Shown here piece by piece: positions 44,888 through 54,238 of a stretch of DNA of 64,000 nt (the first letter of the stretch is position 1; the number at the start of each line of letters is the position of its first letter). The translations under genes and the position numbers were made by a program. Origin of the DNA: Gloeothece verrucosa PCC 7822 (GTDB lineage Bacteria; Cyanobacteriota; Cyanobacteriia; Cyanobacteriales; Microcystaceae); assembly GCF_000147335.1 (NCBI RefSeq), contig NC_014501.1:4046001-4110000 (forward strand), given 5' to 3'. The notes below the pieces were generated by a model. It was not told where the DNA came from. It saw only the letters and a list, made by a program, of their open reading frames with translations, and made no database searches.

Positions 44888-46489
44888 ATGCCATATACAA
44901 TACCTGACAATTGTTTCGGCTGTGGTACTTGCCAGCCACAGTGTCCTACAGGAGCTATTCATGTAGATGATGGGCGATATTGGATTGAATCAGGTCTTTG
45001 TAATGACTGTAATGAATACTCCGGCGAACCCCAGTGTGTCGTTCAATGTCCTATCAGTAGCCCAATTCCTCTACAAGCCAAAAAAGGCAGATATAAAGCA
45101 GTTGAGCGAGTGGCTACTAATCCGGATCTTTTTTCCAATGGAAAAAACAACACCTTTGCTTCTTCGATGGTTATTTGGGAAGCTTGCAAACTGTTAACCA
45201 GTACCACGATTCTTCCTTGGAACCCTGCTCAAGATGGCAAATTATGCTATCAACGACCCGTTAAACAAGGACGAGGAAAAATTACTTTTTGCTTGACTAA
45301 TAATCTGGAGTCAGATTCAGTTTCTAACTGCGATTATGTATCGAATTGTTGTAATTTAGAAACGATTGATATTCGTTCTGCCTGTTTACATTTAATTTAT
45401 GCCGCCTATGCCACGACTCTAGATAAACCTTGGGAACAAGAGTTTGTCATCGACGATCAGCAACTCGAGAGATATTTAGGCTTGGATAAGCGTAAAGACC
45501 TCAGTAAAGCCGCTAAACTCACCTTAATTAAAACTCTGGCTCAACAACCCTGTCGAATTACAACAGCCATTGAGTGGCCACAACAAGGAAAAATTAAGGG
45601 ATTTACGGTAGAAGAAGATTTTATTTGGCATATACTGGAAATCAAGCATCATTTTCAAGAAGACAAGGACGGCTGTAAACATTTAATCGGTCTAACCTTT
45701 AGAATTAGAGCAGGTCTTTGGGCTAAATATTTTCTCAACAAACAAGGATATAAACAGCGTACCGCTTTTTATCAATATGGTATCCTACCCAAATTTTTAC
45801 TTAATACAGTGATGAGTATCTGGCAGCAACATCAAGGATCTGTGCGAATGATCCTATGGTTGTTATTTAAAGCCAAAATGGGAAGGAAACAAAGCATCAT
45901 GGTTCCTACCCTCATGAATATTGCTTTTGGAAAGGAGAAAGTCACTCAAGCCGCCACACAACGAGAACAACGAAAGCGGCTGATCCAAAAATTTGAGAGT
46001 AACCTAGAGGTTCTCAATTCCTACACACTGCAACCGGTTTTTGATCCCGTGACTTATCCGCCCGAAATACAGCCTTTATGGGCTAGATTAGTGGAACTTC
46101 CCGAGGATGCAGAGGATGCCATAGATTTTTGGATTAATGATGGCTCACAGGAACAGCGTTTAACTGATCCTGCGCCTCGGGGAAAATGGAATTTATTAAT
46201 GCAAGCGAGGATTTTAGAATTTGAACTGCCGCAAGAGTGGGAGCAACAACTGGCTAAATTTGAGCGTAAAAAGCAACAAAGAATCAACAAAAGCCCTAAA
46301 TCTAAAACTTCCCATCGACTTTCTGCTGAACAAATTTTGACAGCCAGAAAACGTCAAGGCATTTCTCAAAGAGAATTAGCGCAAATGATTGGCAAAAGCC
46401 AAAGCTGGATTCGAGACCTTGAAAGGGGCCGCTTTTGTGCTAAACCCGAAGACCAAGTGCGGCTTCAGAAAATTCTTAATTTACACTAA
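44888..46489 (+). CDS. cnfR: CnfR/PatB-type nif transcriptional activator
   Basis: 533 aa. Family knowledge: CnfR (PatB in Anabaena) activates nif genes under low oxygen in cyanobacteria. Seen: an N-terminal ferredoxin domain with CFGCGTCQPQCP and CNDCNEYSGEPQCVVQCP, presumably an oxygen-labile 4Fe-4S sensor; a long middle region (~70-460) of unknown fold; and a C-terminal XRE-like helix-turn-helix (LTARKRQGISQRELAQMIGK, SQSWIRDLERGR at ~480-520). Complete. The ferredoxin domain aligns gap-free with FdxN of this cluster. It ends the nif region and probably acts on the nifP-nifB intergenic sites. Confidence 0.93.
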   Translation: MPYTIPDNCFGCGTCQPQCPTGAIHVDDGRYWIESGLCNDCNEYSGEPQCVVQCPISSPIPLQAKKGRYKAVERVATNPDLFSNGKNNTFASSMVIWEACKLLTSTTILPWNPAQDGKLCYQRPVKQGRGKITFCLTNNLESDSVSNCDYVSNCCNLETIDIRSACLHLIYAAYATTLDKPWEQEFVIDDQQLERYLGLDKRKDLSKAAKLTLIKTLAQQPCRITTAIEWPQQGKIKGFTVEEDFIWHILEIKHHFQEDKDGCKHLIGLTFRIRAGLWAKYFLNKQGYKQRTAFYQYGILPKFLLNTVMSIWQQHQGSVRMILWLLFKAKMGRKQSIMVPTLMNIAFGKEKVTQAATQREQRKRLIQKFESNLEVLNSYTLQPVFDPVTYPPEIQPLWARLVELPEDAEDAIDFWINDGSQEQRLTDPAPRGKWNLLMQARILEFELPQEWEQQLAKFERKKQQRINKSPKSKTSHRLSAEQILTARKRQGISQRELAQMIGKSQSWIRDLERGRFCAKPEDQVRLQKILNLH

Positions 46490-46587
46490 ATTCATCCTCG
46501 CCTGAGTTTGACAGAGGAAAAATTGCCTTTGAGAAGAAGGGGAAAAGGGAAGAGGATGTCCCGTCAACGTTCCTTCAACCTTGACCC

Positions 46588-46831
46588 TTGACGGGGTGAC
46601 AACAAGGTTAAAGAGGAGACTGGGGGTAGGGTGCAGGGTGTCGGGGGTAGGGAAAAATATCCCTTCTGAGCCGTTCTTTCTAACTCAATATTCAAAAAAA
46701 ACCGCGCATTTCTCCCGACAATCCCTAATGATCTATAAAGTTAGCGAGCGATCATTGAAGTTTTTTCCCCACACCCTACCCCCCACACCCCACACCCTGC
46801 CTTAATTACAAGTTTCTTGTCACCCCGTCAA
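46588..46831. repeat. Palindromic MITE-like element downstream of cnfR
   Basis: Perfect terminal inverted repeats TTGACGGGGTGACAA (46588-46602) and TTGTCACCCCGTCAA (46817-46831) enclose 214 bp. The interior has a second inverted pair of GGGTAGGGTG/CACCCTACCC-type tracts near each end. No coding potential. Confidence 0.75.
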
Positions 46832-47568
46832 CCTTGACCCTTTTGTTCGAGGTTTTTTTATAGCAACCGCCCAATTGGGTTAGGACAATTTTCAAACCTC
46901 AAACCTAATCACATTAACAAGGGTGTGGGGTATCCCCATCAATACCTATCGGGGCTTTAAACCATTGGGGTAGGATGTTTTTTTAAATTAAAAGATTTCT
47001 GCTTTCTCGAGCTACAGCCATTCCCCGGTAAGCTTTTAACCACAAGCCTTGGTGCAAGCGTGTAAGAGCTACTCTTGCTATAAAGTCAGATTGATCTCTC
47101 GGTTGTTCGGCAGGTCAAGGGTCGGCTCTCCCTAATTCTACTGATCGCATAGAGATCAGTGATTATACTGAATTGTTCTAATTAATAATAAAATATTAAT
47201 TAGATTTTACTCATTAAAAATAGCTAAAAATCGTCTAAATCCGAGCATTAAGATCAGTAATTTCTGTACGAAAACTCTCTATCATACCGTAGAATTATTG
47301 AAAACAAAATTAAGGACAGATTAATTATTTTTTATTTCTCATTAAATTTGCATAAATTGAATAAAAATCCGAAAACCATTCAAATTAAATGATTTTCAGT
47401 ATCTCTACTTGAATTTAAAGATTTTAAACTTCAAAAATAGGGGTTTTAGATAGCAACGATCAGAAAAAATAAAGATCAATATTTACACGGAAGTCTTTAA
47501 AGTTTTGATGTGCAAAAATTTAAATGTAAGCAAAGGCTTAACTAGAGATTTTAGGGGAGATAAATACT
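46832..47568. other. Long AT-rich gap before the acyltransferase cluster
   Basis: No supported gene. It contains a GGGGTATCCCC palindrome at about 46927-46937, a CTGATCGCATAGAGATCAG hairpin at about 47140-47158, and a GC-richer block (47000-47130) that may be structured RNA or a decayed element. The final 300 bp are very AT-rich, presumably the promoter of the acyltransferase gene. Confidence 0.4.
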
Positions 47569-48375
47569 ATGGATAGTAATATTGATCTAGGGGATTATTT
47601 TGATAATTTCTTTTCGGTTACCGTTGCCAACACGGAATTTTTAAAAGAACAAGTTTATAAAATACGTTATCAAGTTTATTGTCAAGAGCTTCACTATGAA
47701 GCCGAAGAAAATTTTCCCGATCAAAAAGAGCGAGATCCATACGATGACCGCTCTATTCATATCTTACTAAAGCATAAGCCTACCTCAACTTATATGGGCT
47801 GTGTTCGAGCCGTACTGGGGGATTCAACCCAACCCGACGCTCCTTTTCCATTTGAAAATATTTGCCAACACAATTTTGATTTTAGCCAACAGCCTCGTCG
47901 CAACTTTTTTGAAATTTCTCGTCTAGCCGTCATTTCTCAATTTCGCCGGCGTGCAGGAGAAGAAAATAGTTCTTGTGGCTTATCATTCTTCAACACCCAA
48001 CCGCCAGAAGGCATTGAAGAAAAACGCACGGCTTCGCTAATTCCCATGAGTCTTTATTTGGCTTGCACCAGTATAGCAGTTCAACTAAAAATTGATGCCT
48101 TTACCCTAATGGAGGCACGCTTACAACGACATCTGAGATGGTCTGGGATTCCTTGTGATCAAATGGGAAATTTTGTAGAATTTCATGGCAAACGAGGCCC
48201 TTTCCTACTCAAACAGCAAGAAGTCATGACTTCCATGAAATCAGATACTCGTCAGTTATATAACCATATTCACGCTCAGATCAGTCAATCATTACCTTAT
48301 CTGCCTCAAAAAGTTTCTGAAAAAATTCCTCAACTTTCATATTCTGAGTCCTTTCAGTTGTTGAAAACCGCCTAA
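47569..48375 (+). CDS. PEP-CTERM/exosortase-associated-type GNAT acyltransferase (LuxI-like fold)
   Basis: 268 aa. Seen: FLKEQVYKIRYQVYCQELHYE at the front (the pattern shared with LuxI-type autoinducer synthases, xxxxxFRxxVYVxExG), CVRAVL in the fold core, and NFFEISRLAVISQFRRR, the E-x-S-R motif near LuxI's substrate-binding strand. This matches the TIGR03694-like family, of unknown product, often found with exosortase; no exosortase is visible here. Predicted to use an acyl carrier donor and an amine acceptor. A GGGGAG site precedes ATG. The FAD oxidase follows 109 bp later, without a terminator between them, so the two probably share a transcript. Confidence 0.75.
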   Translation: MDSNIDLGDYFDNFFSVTVANTEFLKEQVYKIRYQVYCQELHYEAEENFPDQKERDPYDDRSIHILLKHKPTSTYMGCVRAVLGDSTQPDAPFPFENICQHNFDFSQQPRRNFFEISRLAVISQFRRRAGEENSSCGLSFFNTQPPEGIEEKRTASLIPMSLYLACTSIAVQLKIDAFTLMEARLQRHLRWSGIPCDQMGNFVEFHGKRGPFLLKQQEVMTSMKSDTRQLYNHIHAQISQSLPYLPQKVSEKIPQLSYSESFQLLKTA

Positions 48376-48484
48376 AAGTCAGTGCCATTTTTGGTGGCAT
48401 CGGTTAAAGGAATAACTCAATAAAGCAAACACTATAAATTTTCGATAACATGAAAAGACGAACTAGCCAATAATCCTTCCAGCT

Positions 48485-50077
48485 ATGGATTACGATCTTA
48501 TACTTAAAGCTTGGAGTCAAGTAATCGGTTCAGAAAACCTGCTCACTGAAAACCAAGCCATCCAAAATGCTCAAACAGCCACTTTCCCAACTCAACAGCA
48601 AATAGTAGCGATTTTATGCCCTGCCAACCGAGAAGAAATTCAACAATGTTTAAAAATCGCCAATGAATTTTCAGTTCCTATATATCCCATCAGTCGAGGA
48701 AGAAATTGGGGATATGGTTCGCGGGTGCCGGTACAAGATAAATGCGCTTTGTTGGATTTGTCTCGCTTAAACCGTATCATAGATTTTAATCAATCGCTTG
48801 CCTATGTCACGGTAGAACCCGGGGTCACTCAGCAACAACTTTATCAATTTTTAACAGAAAATGCTCCATCTCTGTGGATGGATTGCACCGGTTCAAGTGC
48901 TGATAGTAGTCTAATCGGCGCTATTATGGAACGAGGCTTTGGACATACCCCTTATGGTGATCGCTTTGCAAATGTCTGTGGTTTAGAAGTGGTTCTTCCC
49001 AGTGGAGAATGCATTCATACCGGTTTTACCAGATTTCCTAATGCCTTAGCCGGTTCGGTATATCGTTGGGGAATTGGTCCTTATATAGATGGTTTGTTTA
49101 CTCAGTCGAATTTGGGCATAGTGACTAAGATGACCCTCTGGCTGATGCCTGCTCCTGAGTATTTTCAAGCTTTTTACTTCAGTATAGAAAAAGACGAACA
49201 ACTCCCAGAACTTATTAATGCCCTGCGTCCTTTACGCCTGAACGGGACGATTAAGAGTGCTGTTCATATTGCTAATAGTTACAAAGTTTTATCGACTATT
49301 CGCCAATATCCCTGGGAAGAAACTCGAGGAAAAACTCCCTTACCTACCGATGTTATGGATTATTTTGCTCAAACCTGGGATTTAGGTGCTTGGAATGGTT
49401 CCGGGGGACTTTATGGAAGCCGACAACAAGTTGCTGCTGCCCGGCAGTTGATCAAGAAAGCCTTACGTGGTAAAGTTAGGCGGCTACTATTTCTTGACGA
49501 CCAAACGCTAAAAATTGTTCAATGGTTAGCTAAACCCTACCAACTCTTTACAGGTTTAAATTTACCGGAACTGATCAAAATTGTTAAACCGGTCTTTGGG
49601 TTGATGAAAGGTATACCCACAGATACACAAATAGCCAGTATCTATTGGCGCAAAAAATCCCCGCCACCACAAGAAATGAATCCTGATCTAGACCAATGCG
49701 GGTTGATGTGGTGTTCTCCTATCGCTCCCCTAGATGGACAACATGCGGCTAAAATTTATGAAATTGTTAACGATACTTTAACAGACTACCAATTTGAGCC
49801 GATTATAGCCATGACCATGCTCACAGAAAGGTGTCTTAGCTGTGTGATTTCCATCACCTATGACCGAGAAGTGGCAGGAGAAGATCAACAAGCCCTCAAG
49901 TGTTATCAAGACTTGAATGAAAAACTAAGCGGAGCAGGATACTATCCCTATCGCTTAGGGATTAAATCCATGCAGATATTGGAGCAAGCGGAAAAAAACT
50001 ACCAAAATTTACTAAAAAATCTCAAAAAATCGCTCGATCCAAATGATATTCTCGCTCCTGGGCGATACAGCAGCTAA
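48485..50077 (+). CDS. FAD-linked oxidase, vanillyl-alcohol-oxidase/4-cresol dehydrogenase type
   Basis: 530 aa flavoprotein. Seen: PCMH-type FAD-binding domain (residues ~35-225: PISRGRNWGYGSRVP, VTVEPGVTQQQLYQFL, GHTPYGDRFANVCGLEVVLPSG quoted in part, SNLGIVTKMTLWLMP) and a cap domain with a C-terminal LDPNDILAPGRY, typical of VAO/cresol dehydrogenase flavoproteins. These enzymes oxidise para-substituted phenols or alkyl side chains. No cytochrome partner gene is present, so O2 or another acceptor is likely. No signal peptide. It shares a likely transcript with the acyltransferase upstream and is closed by a strong terminator. Confidence 0.88.
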   Translation: MDYDLILKAWSQVIGSENLLTENQAIQNAQTATFPTQQQIVAILCPANREEIQQCLKIANEFSVPIYPISRGRNWGYGSRVPVQDKCALLDLSRLNRIIDFNQSLAYVTVEPGVTQQQLYQFLTENAPSLWMDCTGSSADSSLIGAIMERGFGHTPYGDRFANVCGLEVVLPSGECIHTGFTRFPNALAGSVYRWGIGPYIDGLFTQSNLGIVTKMTLWLMPAPEYFQAFYFSIEKDEQLPELINALRPLRLNGTIKSAVHIANSYKVLSTIRQYPWEETRGKTPLPTDVMDYFAQTWDLGAWNGSGGLYGSRQQVAAARQLIKKALRGKVRRLLFLDDQTLKIVQWLAKPYQLFTGLNLPELIKIVKPVFGLMKGIPTDTQIASIYWRKKSPPPQEMNPDLDQCGLMWCSPIAPLDGQHAAKIYEIVNDTLTDYQFEPIIAMTMLTERCLSCVISITYDREVAGEDQQALKCYQDLNEKLSGAGYYPYRLGIKSMQILEQAEKNYQNLLKNLKKSLDPNDILAPGRYSS

Positions 50078-50129
50078 AATTGATGCGAAAAATTTTCTTA
50101 AATATAAGGCTCCTATCTTAATACAATGC

Positions 50130-50158
50130 AGAGGGATTTTTAGCTACCCTCTTTTTTT
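50130..50158 (+). terminator. Intrinsic terminator after the FAD oxidase
   Basis: Perfect stem AGAGGG/CCCTCT (50130-50135 with 50147-50152), 11 nt loop, followed at once by seven Ts. It separates the acyltransferase-oxidase unit from the next gene. Confidence 0.85.
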
Positions 50159-50300
50159 AGTAAATTTGTTCTAATTAGAGGTTGGATCATTATCATTATC
50201 AAGTTTTTTACTTTTTGTTTTTATAACTTTATAGGGACTTAAAACAAATTTTTTCTTAAATGAACAAAAATTTCGACATAACATAACCAGGAGTCATCTT

Positions 50301-51059
50301 ATGCAAGCATCTATAGCGAATGTTTTTAAGGAAGCATCTGCTTCTAATCAATTCACTACCTCTTCAATCGAAGTTCACCTTGTAGATACAAACGATATTT
50401 TCTACAAGCGAGGACGCTTGTTAGCGGAAAAAGTTTACCATGAGGTCTGGAATACCGAACATTTAATTGATGGTAATGATTATGCCGTAGTCATCTCTTT
50501 AGAGGGCGAGGTGATTGGCAACATGAATCTTCAAGTTAGGTCTCCCCAAAAATTGTTAAAGAGCGAAAAGTTTTTTGGCAGAGAACACTGGAAATACAAT
50601 TTTGATGAGTACAATCTCCCGATCGCTGAAATCTCAGCCTTTGCTATTTCTCGTCATCTTTCCCTAGACCTTTCTCGTCTTGTCATGATGAGCTTGATTG
50701 CCGGAATGCAAAATATTTGTCGTCTAGAAGCTATTAAGTTAATCGTTACAGTCCAGCATGAAAGTTTAATGCGTATTTTGAAAAGTTTACATTTACCCTT
50801 CCATAAAAATCAAATGGTAACCATTCCTCAAGGCAATCTTCCTGATGATGACTATTGGAACCGACAAAAAGCACCAGGACTGTATTACATACAACCTTTG
50901 AGCTTGGAGGTTGTGGAATGCTGCTATTCATATTTAGTATATATGACTCTTAAAGGAGTATCAACAGCTTTTCTGCCTAGAACCCAAAAAGCCGATTTAT
51001 CTTACTCAACTTTTCGAAAAAGTTGGACTCACAACCAACAAGCATTTGTCTTGTCTTAA
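50301..51059 (+). CDS. Second GNAT/autoinducer-synthase-like acyltransferase
   Basis: 252 aa. More remote than its neighbour at 47569, but the layout is alike: GRLLAEKVYHEVWNTEHLID at the front, then YAVVISLEGEVIGNMNLQV (beta strand, hydrophobic arginine or gly segment), AEISAFAISRHLSLDLSR (E-I-S-x-F-A motif in place of EISRLAV), and LEAIKLIVTVQHESLMRILKSL. This fits FeeM/thermostable-hemolysin-like GNATs. A cell-associated N-acyl transferase is the best guess; product unknown. AGGAG site before ATG. It has its own promoter region because a terminator precedes it; the exporter genes follow 193 bp later. Confidence 0.6.
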   Translation: MQASIANVFKEASASNQFTTSSIEVHLVDTNDIFYKRGRLLAEKVYHEVWNTEHLIDGNDYAVVISLEGEVIGNMNLQVRSPQKLLKSEKFFGREHWKYNFDEYNLPIAEISAFAISRHLSLDLSRLVMMSLIAGMQNICRLEAIKLIVTVQHESLMRILKSLHLPFHKNQMVTIPQGNLPDDDYWNRQKAPGLYYIQPLSLEVVECCYSYLVYMTLKGVSTAFLPRTQKADLSYSTFRKSWTHNQQAFVLS

Positions 51060-51252
51060 ATTTGACTGACAACTGAAAAAAGTCTCACTAACTCAGGAAA
51101 CCAAAACCCTCTTAACCTACTGGAAAAAATTGATGCGAAAATTTTGGCCAGAGAATGATAATATTGCTAAAATTTTAGGGAATTATATAAACATAGACTG
51201 ATACATGAAACGATTAAATTAGTCAGCCAGATTGCTGGTATAGGGTTAAACA

Positions 51253-53028
51253 ATGGAGCGATTTATTATTGAAACCACTTATGAACAACCCTTGTCGGGG
51301 CTAAACCTTCCAACCTTAGGTAATAATTGGCCTTCGGTTGAATTGGAGCAACTGCTCACCCACTTAAAACAAGAGTTGGAACAAGGTAGACAATTACTCA
51401 GTGAGCAAGAAGAAGAACTAACTGAGTACGAATTAACCATTGCTGAGTTAGAGGAGAAACTTAGGAAGGCTCCCGACTCAGAGCTTCTTACTCTAGAAAT
51501 GGAGTTAGTGAAAAAGCGACAAAAAAAGGAAAAGTTAGCCGAAAGATTGACACTTAAGCGTCGCTATCTTCAGATGCAAGAAGTATTTATGGAGCAATAT
51601 CGAGAATTGCTCGATAATAAGCCATTTAACCCCGAATTAATCGACCAAAACAGCAATTTAGACGTAAAATTCCCGGGTTTTGAGGCTCCTGAACCCCTTA
51701 ATTCCTCTGCTCATACTAAAACCCCTAAAAAACCCTGGTGGCGATGGACAGTCATCATCCCCATTGTCGGTTTGTTGGTGGGTGTTGTGGTTAAGTTACC
51801 CCAATCTCAGTTAATTAGCCAGCAATTAGCAAGCTCTCTAGCTTTATCCCCTTCTTCCTCCCCCGTAGCATCCAATGCTAAACCCACTCTCAAAGCGGTT
51901 GCTGCCTTGGGATATTTAGAACCTAAAGGAGAAGTTATCCAAGTATCGGCTCCGGCCATGATGGATGGACTACGTGTAGATAAGCTGTTAGTCAAAGAGG
52001 GAGATAGCCTCAAAGCCGGACAAAAAATCGCCATTCTTGATAACTATGATCGCCTCTCAGCAGCACTTCGTCAGGCCAATAGTCAAGTAAAAATCGCCCA
52101 AGCTCGTCTGGCTCAAGTGTTGGCCGGCGCGAAATCGGGTGAAATCACCGCTCAGAAGTCTAAATTTGAAGGCTCACAAGCAGAATTAGAAGGACAAATT
52201 AATACCCAAAAAGCAACGATCGCTGATTTAGAAGCCCAATTACAAGGGGAAAAAAGTGCCCAAATAGCTACGATTCAAGGATTAAAAGCCCAGTTAGACA
52301 ATGCGACTAGCGATTGTCAGCGCTATGAGTTTCTCTACCAATCAGGGGGCGTTTCCCAACAATCTCGAGACAGTGTTTGTTTAAAACAGAAAACTACGCT
52401 AGAACAAGTTAACGAAGCACAAGCCAATTTAAAACGCATTATTACCAGCCGTCAAGAGCAAATCCAACAAGCACACGCTAATCTACAACGAACAATTGAA
52501 ACCGTCAAAAGCCAAATTAATGCTGACAAAGCTACCCTACAAGCAACCGCCCAAGTCCGTCCAGAAGACATAGAAGTGGCTAAAGCTGAACTAGAATCGG
52601 CTAAGACGGCTGTGGACAAAGCGAAGGCGGATTTAAAATTAGCCTATGTTACCTCTCCAAAAGATGGCCAAATTTTGAAAATTCATACTTGGGCGGGTGA
52701 AATGGTGAGTCGAGACCAAGGTATTGTAGAACTCGGACAAACCAGTCAGATGTATGTCACCGCAGAAGTTTATGAAACAGATATCACTCGCGTTAAAGTT
52801 GGTCAGCCAGCAATCATTACAGCTAATGGGGTTACCAAGCAATTAAAAGGTACAGTAGACAAAATTGGCTTGCAGATTGGTCGCAAAAATGTTCTCGGAA
52901 CTGATCCTGTCGCTGATGCTGATGCTAGAGTGGTTGAGGTCAAAATCCGCTTAAATGCCCAAGATTCTCAGCGAGTTGCCCATTTAACTAACTTACAAGT
53001 CAATGTAATCATCAATCCTTCTAATTAA
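51253..53028 (+). CDS. DevB-like membrane fusion protein with N-terminal coiled coil
   Basis: 591 aa; DevB/HlyD-type exporter MFPs are usually ~400-480. Seen: residues ~30-130 are a charged coiled coil (LKQELEQGRQLLSEQEEELTEYE, quoted in part) that would sit in the cytoplasm; a single membrane helix at ~160-178 (WRWTVIIPIVGLLVGVVV); then an HlyD barrel with a lipoyl-like VSAPAMMDGLRVDKLLVKEGD, a long alpha hairpin of coiled coil, and a C-terminal beta barrel ending NVIINPS. Pumps with DevCA and an outer-membrane TolC (not here) to export a lipid or similar cargo. The extension is not usual in DevB. Confidence 0.85.
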   Translation: MERFIIETTYEQPLSGLNLPTLGNNWPSVELEQLLTHLKQELEQGRQLLSEQEEELTEYELTIAELEEKLRKAPDSELLTLEMELVKKRQKKEKLAERLTLKRRYLQMQEVFMEQYRELLDNKPFNPELIDQNSNLDVKFPGFEAPEPLNSSAHTKTPKKPWWRWTVIIPIVGLLVGVVVKLPQSQLISQQLASSLALSPSSSPVASNAKPTLKAVAALGYLEPKGEVIQVSAPAMMDGLRVDKLLVKEGDSLKAGQKIAILDNYDRLSAALRQANSQVKIAQARLAQVLAGAKSGEITAQKSKFEGSQAELEGQINTQKATIADLEAQLQGEKSAQIATIQGLKAQLDNATSDCQRYEFLYQSGGVSQQSRDSVCLKQKTTLEQVNEAQANLKRIITSRQEQIQQAHANLQRTIETVKSQINADKATLQATAQVRPEDIEVAKAELESAKTAVDKAKADLKLAYVTSPKDGQILKIHTWAGEMVSRDQGIVELGQTSQMYVTAEVYETDITRVKVGQPAIITANGVTKQLKGTVDKIGLQIGRKNVLGTDPVADADARVVEVKIRLNAQDSQRVAHLTNLQVNVIINPSN

Positions 53029-53054
53029 AACCCTAAATATCCTCTAAAAAACTC

Positions 53055-54224
53055 ATGTTTAATAAGCTGCCGACAGCTTGGTTACAACTCAGACACCAAA
53101 AAATTCGGCTCGTCGTAGCCTTAGCTGGTGTGGTTTTTGCCGTTGTCATTATTTTTATGCAATTGGGGCTGCGAGATGCTCTTTTTGATAGTGCTGTGCG
53201 TTTACATAAAGGGTTGGAGGGAGATTGTTTTTTAATTAGTCCCCGCTCTACCGCTTTAGTGGCTATGCAAAGTTTTCCTGAACGTCGATTGTTGCAAACA
53301 CTCGCTTTTCCCGAAGTGGATTTTGTCAGCCCTATTTACTTAGATATGGCTCAGTGGAAAAATCCTCAGACGAGAAACTATTGGCGCTTAATTTATATTA
53401 TTGGCTTTGATCTCAGATACCGTATCTTTAATTTTCCTGGAGTGGCAGAAAATTTAGATAAACTCACTGAACCTGATGTAGTCTTGTTTGATCGCAATTC
53501 TCGCACAGAATTTGGTCCGATAGTTTCTATGTTTGATAAACAAGGCCAAGTGACTACAGAAATAACCGCTAGTCAGTCAAATCGACACATTAAAGTGGTC
53601 GGTTTTTTTGAGTTAGGCTCATCTTTTGGTTCCGATGGCAATTTGCTCACCAGTCACCTGAATTTTTTAAGAATTTTTCCTTATCGAGACCCGAGCGCCA
53701 TTGATGTTGGTTTAATTAAACTCAAATCTGGAACCAATTTAGAACAATTTATTGGTAAACTCAAAACCTATTTGCCGACAGATGTGAAAATTCTTTCAAA
53801 AAAAGAATTTATCGACTTTGAAGTTAATTATTGGCAGAGTAGTACAGCCATTGGCTTTATTTTTAGTTTGGGTGTCGGTCTGGGGATGATCGTCGGTATG
53901 GTGGTCGTTTATCAAATTCTCTATACTAATGTCTCCGAGCATCTGTCTGAATATGCTACTCTAAAAGCGATTGGCTATCGACATAGATATTTGTTATCTA
54001 TGGTTTTACAACAAGCCTTTTTTATTGCTATTCTTGGCTATATACCTGGCTTTCTGATTGCTGTTATTCAGTATCAGTTTACTAAAGGAGCCACTCTTCT
54101 GCCGGTAGCCATGACTCTCGATAAAGCAAGCCTAGTTTTGGTTTCAACCATTATTATGTGTTTTATTTCTGGAGCAACGGCTGTAAAAAAACTGAAAGCC
54201 GCCGATCCTGCCGATATTTTTTAG
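53055..54224 (+). CDS. DevC-like ABC exporter permease
   Basis: 389 aa MacB/FtsX-type permease. Seen: TM1 at ~18-38 (IRLVVALAGVVFAVVIIFM), a large periplasmic domain (~40-275) with GLEGDCFLISPRSTALVAMQ typical of DevC, and three TM helices in the last 120 residues (IGFIFSLGVGLGMIVGMVVVYQ region, quoted in part). Ends in ADPADIF, the DevC terminus. It is 26 bp after the fusion protein and 14 bp before the ATPase, so one operon. In Anabaena DevBCA exports heterocyst glycolipids; no heterocyst signature exists here, so another cargo is expected. Confidence 0.9.
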   Translation: MFNKLPTAWLQLRHQKIRLVVALAGVVFAVVIIFMQLGLRDALFDSAVRLHKGLEGDCFLISPRSTALVAMQSFPERRLLQTLAFPEVDFVSPIYLDMAQWKNPQTRNYWRLIYIIGFDLRYRIFNFPGVAENLDKLTEPDVVLFDRNSRTEFGPIVSMFDKQGQVTTEITASQSNRHIKVVGFFELGSSFGSDGNLLTSHLNFLRIFPYRDPSAIDVGLIKLKSGTNLEQFIGKLKTYLPTDVKILSKKEFIDFEVNYWQSSTAIGFIFSLGVGLGMIVGMVVVYQILYTNVSEHLSEYATLKAIGYRHRYLLSMVLQQAFFIAILGYIPGFLIAVIQYQFTKGATLLPVAMTLDKASLVLVSTIIMCFISGATAVKKLKAADPADIF

Positions 54225-54238
54225 CAGCTTAGACCGAT

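Noticed and set aside
46581..46805. 74 aa open frame after cnfR
   Set aside because: Lies within the palindromic element at 46588-46831; the peptide is a translation of inverted repeats.
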